Source: JANQRX01 sp963663975
GTDB lineage: Bacteria > Pseudomonadota > Alphaproteobacteria > Rhizobiales > Kaistiaceae
Length of the DNA stretch: 64,000 nt
Assembly (NCBI GenBank): GCA_963663975.2
Contig: CAXXRA010000015.1
Location: forward strand, 1,488,001 to 1,552,000
Reading direction: 5' to 3'
The number at the start of each line of letters is the position of its first letter. Position 1 is the stretch's first letter. Below the pieces are notes generated by a model that saw nothing but the letters and a program-made list of their open reading frames with translations, made no database searches and was not told the origin of the DNA. Of this stretch, positions 57,435-64,000 are shown piece after piece. The translations under genes and the position numbers were made by a program.

Positions 57435-58424
57435 ATGTCGTCACCAACGGATCTGGAAACCGCGGCCCCCGGTCCGCCAACCCGACCGTCGCCCGAGCCG
57501 TCGGCAAAGCCACGCGGATATGTCGAACTCGGCTATCTGTTCGCCGCCGCCGGCGCCATTCTGTTCTCTACCAAGGCGGTGGCGATCAAGCTGGCCTATG
57601 CCGAGGGGCTGGACGCCGAGACCGTGATTGCCTTGCGCATGGCGTTCTCGCTGCCGATCTATCTGGTCATCGGATTGCTGGCGGTTGCCGACCGTCGGCG
57701 ACGCGGTCAGGAGCTGCCGAGCGGCCCGCAGGTGGCGAAAGTCGTGATGATCGGCCTGCTCGGCTACTGGGTCGCCAGCTATGCCGATTTTCTCGGGCTG
57801 GAGTTCATCTCGGCCCAATTCGGACGGCTGATTCTGTTCACCTACCCGCTGTTTGTGGTGATCCTCGGCGCAGCGTTCTTCGGCCTTCCCCTGCGGCTCA
57901 GATCACTCGCGGCGATCGGTGTCAGCTATGCCGGCCTGATTCTGATCTTCAACGAGAAGCTCGGCCAGTTCGGCACCGACATCGCGGTCGGCGGCGGCCT
58001 CGTTCTGACCGCCGCAATCGCGTTCGCCCTCTATCAATTGCTGGCCAAGCCGCTGATTACCGAAATCGGCCCGCGCCTGTTTACCTGCATCGCCATGAGC
58101 GGTGCCTCGGCCGGAGCGTTCGTGATTTTTGCGGTGACGCACCCCTTGGCGGACGTCCTGGTCGAACCGCGTGCCCTCGGGATCCTCATTTTCATCGCCA
58201 TCGGATCGACGGTGCTGCCGTCATTCTTCCTGAGCGCCGCCCTGCATCGCATTTCCGCCCAGGCCAATGCGACCATCGGCACCCTGTCGCCGGTCGCCAC
58301 CATCATCATGGCGATGGTGATTCTCGGCGAGGTGGTGACCCCCACCGACGTTGCAGGCACGGCGCTGGTGCTGGCCGGCGTCGGCTGGTTCACCCTTAGC
58401 GACCGTAAACGGGCGGCTTCATAG
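57435..58424 (+). CDS. EamA/DMT-family transporter
   Basis: The 329-residue protein has a proline-rich cytoplasmic N-terminus and ten hydrophobic segments in two EamA repeats (LFAAAGAILFSTKAVAIKLA, TYPLFVVILGAAFFGLPL, GTLSPVATIIMAMVILGEVV). The IGVSYAGLILIFNEK segment closes the first repeat. It is a likely metabolite exporter of unknown substrate. The ATG at 57435 is chosen because the frame upstream shows no similarity. It follows xerC by 70 bp and could be co-transcribed with it. Confidence 0.88.
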   Translation: MSSPTDLETAAPGPPTRPSPEPSAKPRGYVELGYLFAAAGAILFSTKAVAIKLAYAEGLDAETVIALRMAFSLPIYLVIGLLAVADRRRRGQELPSGPQVAKVVMIGLLGYWVASYADFLGLEFISAQFGRLILFTYPLFVVILGAAFFGLPLRLRSLAAIGVSYAGLILIFNEKLGQFGTDIAVGGGLVLTAAIAFALYQLLAKPLITEIGPRLFTCIAMSGASAGAFVIFAVTHPLADVLVEPRALGILIFIAIGSTVLPSFFLSAALHRISAQANATIGTLSPVATIIMAMVILGEVVTPTDVAGTALVLAGVGWFTLSDRKRAAS

Positions 58425-58432
58425 GGCCGGCA

Positions 58433-58640
58433 TGTTCCAGATTCATCAATGTAGCAAAGGTGCATCGTGGCAAAAAAAGGCGACCGGGCTGTCAGGGCCT
58501 TAGCCCTGAGCGGGGACGCTTGGCGACCCTTCCCGGACGCTGTTGTTTTACATACTCCTCTAACTGCCGTTTTTCGACATCAACGACAAAATATGGTTGT
58601 CTTTCGGTTTCAGCAAAACCTCCGCGTGTCATAGGCAATT
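58433..58640 (-). pseudogene. Remnants of a DUF3800 gene start and an upstream gene end
   Basis: On the minus strand, ATG 58465 begins MHLCYIDESGT, the canonical first residues of DUF3800 proteins. The similarity ends at 58433, where the transporter gene takes over. Upstream of it (58640-58492) a frame reads RGGFAETERQPYFVVDVEKR, QLEEYVKQQ, and ends. It is followed by the stem GCTCAGGGC-TAAG-GCCCTGA and a T-run, like a terminator. I read this as two neighbouring accessory genes cut by a deletion. The remaining 58641-58697 shows nothing. Confidence 0.45.
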
Positions 58641-58697
58641 GTAAGCGCTCGGATCGACTTATGAATCATGGATCATCATCATCGACGAGCCGCCTCC

Positions 58698-60098
58698 TCA
58701 CATGTGGATCGGCTTGGACCAGGCAGCGAACGCCGCCTCGCGGACGGCCTCGGACAGGCTCGGATGGGCGTGGCTGACCCGCGCCAGATCCTCCGCCGCA
58801 CCAGCAAACTCCATCAGCACCGATATCTCCTGGATCATCTCGCCCGCCATCGGGCCGACGATATGGGCGCCGAGCACCCGGTCGCTCGCCTTGTCGGCCA
58901 GCACCTTGACGAAACCGTCCCTGGTGCCCATGGCTCGGGCGCGGCCATTGGCTGAGAACGGGAACTTGCCGGACCGGTAGGCGATCCCGGCCTCCTTCAG
59001 TTCCTCCTCGGTTTTACCGACCGAGGCGATTTCCGGCATGGTGTAGACGACCGCGGGAATCGCATCGTAGTTGACGTGCCCGGCCTGGCCGGCAACCAGC
59101 TCGGCGATCGCGATCCCCTCGTCCTCGGCCTTGTGGGCGAGCATCGGACCGGCGATCACGTCGCCGATCGCGTAGACACCCTCGGCCCCGGTCCGATAAC
59201 CGGCGTCGACGGGAACCCGCCCGCGCTCGTCGAGGGCGATCCCGGTCGTCTCCAGGCCAAGCCCGTCGGTGTAGGGCCGGCGTCCGATCGCCACCAGCAC
59301 GATGTCGGCCTCGATGGTCTCCGCCTCGCCACCGGCGGCGGGTTCGACCGAGACCTTCAGCGTTTTGGCGGAGGTATCGACCGCAGCGACCTTGCTGGCG
59401 AGCTTGAAGGTCATGCCTTGCTTGGTGAGGATGCGCCGTGCCTGTTTGGCCACCTCGCCGTCCATTCCCGGCAGGATATGGTCGAGAAACTCGACCATCG
59501 TGACCTCGGCGCCGAGCCGCCGCCACACCGATCCGAGTTCCAGACCGATCACGCCCGCGCCCACCACCACCAGGCGCTTCGGCACCTTGGCGAGGTCGAG
59601 CGCGCCGGTCGAGGACACGATCCGCTTTTCGTCGACCTCGACCCCTGGCAGCGGCGTCGAATCGGAGCCGGTGGCGATGACGATGTGCCTGGCTTCGACA
59701 GACTGGGTTTCGCCGGCCTCGTCGGTGACGGTGATCTTGCCGGTCCCGGCCAGCGCACCGGTACCGCGGACAGTGGCGATCTTGTTCTTCTTGAACAGAT
59801 AGGCGACGCCGGCCACGCTGGCATCGACCGTGCCCTGCTTGTGCGCCAGCATCCGGGGGAGATCGAGCTTCGGTTTGCTCAGTCCGATCCCGAAATCACC
59901 GAAATGGTGTCCGGCGGCCTCGAACATCTCGGACGTGTGCAGCAGCGCTTTGGACGGAATGCAGCCGACCCTGAGGCAGGTACCGCCGAAGGTCGGTTCT
60001 TTTTCTATGACGGCGACGCTCATACCGAGCTGGGCGGCACGGATGGCGCAGACATAGCCGCCGGGACCGCTGCCGATGACGGCGAGATCATAGGACAA
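58698..60098 (-). CDS. lpdA: Dihydrolipoyl dehydrogenase
   Basis: The 466-residue flavoenzyme has the FAD fold (LAVIGSGPGGYVCAIRAAQL), the redox disulfide GGTCLRVGCIPSK, the NAD fold (LVVVGAGVIGLELGSVW), and the C-terminal catalytic HAHPSLSE. It re-oxidises lipoyl groups for the 2-oxoglutarate dehydrogenase complex encoded just upstream. The TTG at 60098 is taken as the start: AGGAG lies 9 bases before it and LSYDLAVIG aligns with family N-termini. It is third after odhB in the sucA-odhB-lpdA cluster. Confidence 0.96.
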   Translation of the reverse strand: MSYDLAVIGSGPGGYVCAIRAAQLGMSVAVIEKEPTFGGTCLRVGCIPSKALLHTSEMFEAAGHHFGDFGIGLSKPKLDLPRMLAHKQGTVDASVAGVAYLFKKNKIATVRGTGALAGTGKITVTDEAGETQSVEARHIVIATGSDSTPLPGVEVDEKRIVSSTGALDLAKVPKRLVVVGAGVIGLELGSVWRRLGAEVTMVEFLDHILPGMDGEVAKQARRILTKQGMTFKLASKVAAVDTSAKTLKVSVEPAAGGEAETIEADIVLVAIGRRPYTDGLGLETTGIALDERGRVPVDAGYRTGAEGVYAIGDVIAGPMLAHKAEDEGIAIAELVAGQAGHVNYDAIPAVVYTMPEIASVGKTEEELKEAGIAYRSGKFPFSANGRARAMGTRDGFVKVLADKASDRVLGAHIVGPMAGEMIQEISVLMEFAGAAEDLARVSHAHPSLSEAVREAAFAAWSKPIHM

Positions 60099-60252
60099 GG
60101 CAATGACTCCTGCTGGCTCGAACAATCGAGAAACTGATAACCGGTCGCTGGCCCGATGTCAGCGCCGAAGGACCGGCCGGTAGACAAACCGTCACTGCCT
60201 GGCTGCGCCTGGATCGCCCTGGCCGAAGGCAAGGCTGGGGGCTCCGCCGGCG

Positions 60253-60705
60253 TCAGTCGATTCCAAAAATCCTCTTCAGCGCCGCGCGCAGATCCTCCCG
60301 CTGATCGATGTCGAAGAAGCCCTGCTCGACGAGCCCGGCCAACGTGCGGCAATAGGCGGCGCGGTCACCCTGGCCGGACACCGTCTCGGCAATCGCCGCC
60401 AGGGTTGTTTCGTCAATCCGCCGGCGTTCCGCCTCCGACACGCCGGCCTCGCGGCCGAGCGCCTCGATATTGGCCAGCAGTTGCCAGTTGCGCCCGTTCC
60501 AGCCGCGCCCGGCCTCGAGGAACGCGGAATCATCCTCGACCTCGCGCCAGCAATAGGCCATCAGTTGGACAGGCTAAAGCGCCCCGCCGAGTACCGCGGT
60601 GAGATCGTCCTGGGATTGGCCGCTGGCGACGGTGGCGGGCGTAACTGTCAACGCCAGCGTTAGCGCGGTCCGCCGCAAAACGCCAACCGGCTTCGTGGCC
60701 GACAC
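60253..60705 (-). pseudogene. Small secreted protein, apparently with two compensating indels
   Basis: GTG 60705, five bases after the odhB stop, opens a signal peptide (VLRRTALTLALTVTPATVAS, then GQSQDDLTAVLGG) that meets a stop. The frame then resumes as MAYCWREVEDDSAFLEAGRG to LKRIFGID at 60253. An extra G in a GGGG run and a missing C in CCC near 60575-60590 would join them as LGGRFSLSQLMAYCW. The joined protein has about 150 residues. The family is not known to me. It lies inside the odhB-lpdA interval, so it is probably co-transcribed. Confidence 0.6.
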
Positions 60706-60709
60706 CTGA

Positions 60710-61963
60710 TCAGAGGTCGAGAACCAGCCGCTGCGGGTCTTCCAGGCTCTCCTTGACGCGCACCAGGAACGTCACCGCCTCCCGTCCGTCGACGATCCGG
60801 TGATCGTAGGACAGCGCGAGATACATCATCGGCCGCACCTTGATCTCGCCGTCGACCGCCATCGGCCGCTCCTGGATCTTGTGCATGCCGAGAATGCCCG
60901 ACTGGGGCGCATTGAGGATCGGCGTCGACATCATCGAACCGTAGATGCCGCCATTGGAAATCGTGAACGTCCCGCCCTGCATTTCTGCCATGGTCAGTTT
61001 GCCGTCGCGGGCGCGGGCGCCGAGATCGGCGATCGTGCGCTCGATCTCAGCCAAGGTCTTGACGTCGGCGTCGCGCACGACCGGGACCACCAGCCCTTTT
61101 TTGGTGCCGACCGCGACGCCGAGATTGTAATAATTCTTGTAGACGATGTCGATGCCGTCGATTTCACCGTTGACCGCCGGAATCTCTTTCAGCGCCTGGA
61201 CGCAGGCTTTGGCGAAGAAACCCATGAAGCCGAGCTTCTGGCCATGCTTCCTCTCGAACAGGTCGCGATATTGGGCCCGTAGCGCCATCACCGCGCCCAT
61301 GTCGACCTCGTTGAACGTGGTCAGCATGGCGGCGGTGTTCTGGGCGTCCTTGAGGCGCCGGGCGATGGTCTGCCTGAGCCGCGACATCGGCACGCGCTCT
61401 TCCCGCGCCTCATCGGCGGGCGCGGGCGCCGATGCCGTTGGTGTCGCTGGCCGAACTTCCTGCGAGCCACCTTCGATGACCGCCATGGCGTCGGCCTTGG
61501 TGACGCGGCCGTCCTTGCCGCTGCCGTTGACGGCGGCCGCATCGACGCCCTTCTCGCTCAAAATCTTACGTGCGGCGGGAGATGCGGCAGGTGACGCTGC
61601 GGGCGCCTCTGGCTTCGGCGCCGGGGCTGGGGCCGGCGCCGGCTCACTTGCCTGAGCGGCGGCGATCTCCTTATGGGTTGTCGCCTTGGCCGCCGCCGCG
61701 GGCTTTTGGGCCGCCGCGGCCGCACCATCGGCGTTGATGGAGCCGAGCACGGCGCCGACTTCGACCGTGGCGCCATCATCCGCCGCGATGGCCTCGATCA
61801 CCCCGGCACTCGGCGCCGGAACCTCCAGCGTGACCTTGTCGGTTTCGAGCTCGACCAGCGGTTCGTCGACCGCGACCACGTCGCCGACCTTCTTGAACCA
61901 TTGCCCGACGGTTGCTTCGGTGACCGATTCGCCAAGGGCCGGAACCCGGATTTCCTGTGCCAT
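60710..61963 (-). CDS. odhB: Dihydrolipoyllysine succinyltransferase (2-oxoglutarate dehydrogenase E2)
   Basis: The 417-residue protein has one lipoyl domain (EIRVPALGESVTEATVGQWF, with the lipoyl lysine in ELETDKVTLEV) and an Ala/Pro-rich linker. A peripheral subunit-binding domain follows (ASPAARKILSEKGVDAAAV), then the catalytic domain, ending with LALSYDHRIVDGREAVTFLV (active-site His and Asp). It forms the core of the 2-oxoglutarate dehydrogenase complex. The ATG at 61963 begins the lipoyl domain; the frame upstream overlaps sucA. It lies 26 bp after sucA. Confidence 0.97.
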   Translation of the reverse strand: MAQEIRVPALGESVTEATVGQWFKKVGDVVAVDEPLVELETDKVTLEVPAPSAGVIEAIAADDGATVEVGAVLGSINADGAAAAAQKPAAAAKATTHKEIAAAQASEPAPAPAPAPKPEAPAASPAASPAARKILSEKGVDAAAVNGSGKDGRVTKADAMAVIEGGSQEVRPATPTASAPAPADEAREERVPMSRLRQTIARRLKDAQNTAAMLTTFNEVDMGAVMALRAQYRDLFERKHGQKLGFMGFFAKACVQALKEIPAVNGEIDGIDIVYKNYYNLGVAVGTKKGLVVPVVRDADVKTLAEIERTIADLGARARDGKLTMAEMQGGTFTISNGGIYGSMMSTPILNAPQSGILGMHKIQERPMAVDGEIKVRPMMYLALSYDHRIVDGREAVTFLVRVKESLEDPQRLVLDL

Positions 61964-61989
61964 TGCTCGCTGTCCCGTTGTCGCTCGTT

Positions 61990-64000
61990 CTAGACTTGGT
62001 CCCCAGGGCTCTGGTCGCCCAGTGCCTCGTCGAGAAAGGCACGAAGCTGGGCCAGATGCTTGGACGCCAAGCCGCTGGCCGTCGCCGCCGAAGCCGAACG
62101 GCCGACATAGCGCGGTCGGGGCGACTTCGCCTTGACCCGCGCCAGCACCCATTCGAGATAGGGCTCGGCGAAGGTCCAGGCGCCCATGTTCTTCGGTTCT
62201 TCCTGGCACCATACCATGTCGGCCTGGGGGAAACGCCCCAACTCCTTGATCAGCGCCTTGGCCGGGAACGGATAGAGCTGCTCGAGGCGGAGCAGATAGA
62301 CGTCGTCGATACCGCGTTTGTTGCGATCCTCGAGCAGATCGAAATAGACCTTGCCCGAGCACATCACCACGCGACGGACCTTATCGTCGGCGACCAGTTC
62401 GACCGGGCTGTCGGGATCGCTTTCCGCGTCGTCCCAGAGCAGACGGTGGAAGGTGCTGTCCGGCCCCATTTCCTCCAGCCGAGACACGGCGCGCTTGTGA
62501 CGCAGGAGGGATTTCGGGGTCATGACGATCAGCGGCTTGCGGAATTCGCGTTTTTGCTGGCGCCGCAGTGAATGGAAGTAGTTGGACGGCGTGGTCAGAT
62601 TGACCACCTGCATGTTGTCTTCGGCACACAACTGAAGGAACCGCTCCAGCCGCGCCGATGAATGCTCCGGCCCCTGGCCCTCATAACCGTGCGGCAGCAG
62701 CAGCACGAGGCCGGACATGCGCAGCCATTTTTTCTCACCGGCCGAAATGAATTGGTCGATGACCACTTGGGCGCCGTTGGCGAAGTCGCCGAACTGGGCC
62801 TCCCACAGCGTCAGCGCGTCCGGCTCGGCCAACGAGTAGCCGTACTCGAATCCGAGCACCGCGACCTCCGACAGCATCGAATTGATCACCTCGAACCGCG
62901 CCTGCTTGTCGGCCAGGTGGTTGAGCGACACGTAGCGGGTCTCGTCCTGCTGGTCGTAGAGCACCGAATGGCGTTGCGAGAAGGTTCCGCGCTCGCTGTC
63001 CTGGCCCGACAGGCGAATGCGCGTTCCTTCCGCCAGCAGCGATCCCAGGGCCAGCGCCTCGGCGGTTGCCCAATCGATGCCGGCACCGGCCTCCACCGTC
63101 TTCCTGCGATTGTCGAGAAAACGCTGGGCGGTACGGTGGACTGAGAAGCCTTCGGCCACGTTGGTGAGCTTGGCGCCAATGTCACGCAGCGCTTCCACCG
63201 GCACGCCGGTCACCCCGCGACGCGGCTGGTCACCCACCTCGGCAACCTTGAGGCCGGACCATGCACCGTCGAGCCAATCGGCCTTGTTGGGGCGATAGCT
63301 TTCGCGGGCCTCGAATTCCACATCCAGTTTGGCTCGCCAGCTATCCTTCATCTCTTCGACCTCGCCGGAGGTCACCGCGCCCTCGGCGATCAGCTTGTCG
63401 CCGTAAATCTCCAAGGTCGTCGGATGCTTGGCGATCCGTTCGTACATCAGCGGCTGGGTGAAGGCAGGCTCGTCACCCTCATTGTGTCCGAACCGTCGAT
63501 AGCAGAACATATCGACGACCACCGGCTTGTGAAATTTCTGGCGGAACTCGATCGCGACCTTGGCGGCGTAGACAACCGATTCCGGATCATCCCCATTGGC
63601 GTGCAGGATCGGAGCCTCAACCATCTTGGCGATGTCGGACGGGTAGGGCGAAGACCGGGCGAACCGTGGATTGGTGGTGAAGCCGATCTGGTTGTTGATG
63701 ATGAAGTGGATCGATCCCGCGGTGCGGTGGCCGCGCAATTCGGACAGGCCGAAACACTCGGCGACCACGCCCTGGCCGGCAAAAGCGGCGTCGCCGTGGA
63801 TCAGCAATGGCAGGACGCGCGAGCGCTGATCGAGCGGGATCAACTCGGCATCGGGATCGTCGCAGCATTGATCCTGCTTCGCCCGCGCCTTACCCAGCAC
63901 CACCGGATCGACGATCTCCAGATGCGAAGGATTGGCGGTCAGCGACAGATGCACGTTGTTGCCGCCGAACTCCCGGTCCGACGAGGCGCCGAGATGGTAT
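61990..64000 (-). CDS. sucA: 2-oxoglutarate dehydrogenase E1, partial
   Basis: The frame runs off the right edge, so the N-terminal third is missing. About 669 residues are present, from YHLGASSDREFGGNNVHLSL. Visible motifs are LTANPSHLEIVDPVVLGKAR, PLLIHGDAAFAGQGVVAE, the thiamine-diphosphate-binding NNQIGFTTNPRFARSS, and the C-terminal WCQEEPKNMGAW and RYVGRSASAATASG. It decarboxylates 2-oxoglutarate in the citric acid cycle. It is the first gene of the cluster with odhB and lpdA downstream. Confidence 0.97.
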   Translation of the reverse strand, partial: YHLGASSDREFGGNNVHLSLTANPSHLEIVDPVVLGKARAKQDQCCDDPDAELIPLDQRSRVLPLLIHGDAAFAGQGVVAECFGLSELRGHRTAGSIHFIINNQIGFTTNPRFARSSPYPSDIAKMVEAPILHANGDDPESVVYAAKVAIEFRQKFHKPVVVDMFCYRRFGHNEGDEPAFTQPLMYERIAKHPTTLEIYGDKLIAEGAVTSGEVEEMKDSWRAKLDVEFEARESYRPNKADWLDGAWSGLKVAEVGDQPRRGVTGVPVEALRDIGAKLTNVAEGFSVHRTAQRFLDNRRKTVEAGAGIDWATAEALALGSLLAEGTRIRLSGQDSERGTFSQRHSVLYDQQDETRYVSLNHLADKQARFEVINSMLSEVAVLGFEYGYSLAEPDALTLWEAQFGDFANGAQVVIDQFISAGEKKWLRMSGLVLLLPHGYEGQGPEHSSARLERFLQLCAEDNMQVVNLTTPSNYFHSLRRQQKREFRKPLIVMTPKSLLRHKRAVSRLEEMGPDSTFHRLLWDDAESDPDSPVELVADDKVRRVVMCSGKVYFDLLEDRNKRGIDDVYLLRLEQLYPFPAKALIKELGRFPQADMVWCQEEPKNMGAWTFAEPYLEWVLARVKAKSPRPRYVGRSASAATASGLASKHLAQLRAFLDEALGDQSPGDQV

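Noticed and set aside
59076..60137. 353-codon plus-strand frame opposite lpdA
   Set aside because: It is an antisense shadow of a fully conserved dehydrogenase with no start signal.

Overview
The window is chromosomal DNA of a GC-rich alphaproteobacterium (order not determined). Evidence: rplU-rpmA-obgE-proB-proA-nadD-rsfS-rlmH, an EnvC-like factor with ctpA, an F1-ATPase operon atpHAGDC, priA and a transaldolase, xerC, and a sucA-odhB-lpdA cluster. One tRNA-Ser(CGA) is present.

Region 1 (1-5.6 kb): a partial membrane protein, an alpha/beta hydrolase, a methyltransferase, an AbrB-type permease with its FCD/GntR regulator, and a FAH-family hydrolase. Region 2 (5.6-18 kb) is a catabolic locus. 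It holds a NitT/TauT-like ABC importer, a malate/lactate-type dehydrogenase, a second FAH hydrolase, an AMP-dependent acyl-CoA ligase, a PanE-like reductase, a GlcD/GlcF-like flavin/FeS oxidoreductase and an FCD regulator. This region is badly damaged. The first permease, the ATPase, the ligase and the oxidoreductase carry frameshifts. The ligase and the second permease lack their central parts. A 305-bp stretch is tandemly duplicated, and about 1.2 kb is a scramble of duplicated host segments and IS1380 pieces. Region 3 (18-24 kb) holds transporters, a Tat-type phosphoesterase, a DUF1176-like protein and a DUF3604 remnant.

Region 4 (24-46.5 kb) is conserved housekeeping DNA with few surprises. 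One is a 275-bp MITE-like element with near-perfect inverted repeats whose left end supplies the ctpA stop codon.

Region 5 (46.2-56.4 kb) is the accessory hotspot, between a SUMF1-type gene and xerC. A 5.7-kb island lies between ~340-bp direct repeats (the SUMF1 3' end plus the xerC leader). It carries a 1206-residue protein of unknown family with a C-terminal PD-(D/E)XK nuclease signature, and, convergently, an AT-rich STAS-like/HATPase/DUF4325 protein. A 3,850-bp IS1595-family transposon has inserted into the right-hand repeat, with 23-bp inverted repeats and an 8-bp target duplication. Its transposase stop overlaps the start of a fused nuclease-methyltransferase-specificity gene, and a 59-codon gene ends inside the right terminal repeat. 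This is the best place to look for an undescribed defence-type system.

Region 6 (56.4-64 kb): xerC, an EamA transporter, remnants including the first codons of a DUF3800 gene, then lpdA, a small frameshifted secreted protein, odhB and a partial sucA. Single-base indels recur across the window (about 7.27, 8.33, 12.6, 15.8, 26.0, 54.06 and 60.6 kb), several of them in homopolymers. Sequencing or assembly error is therefore a serious alternative to real gene decay.
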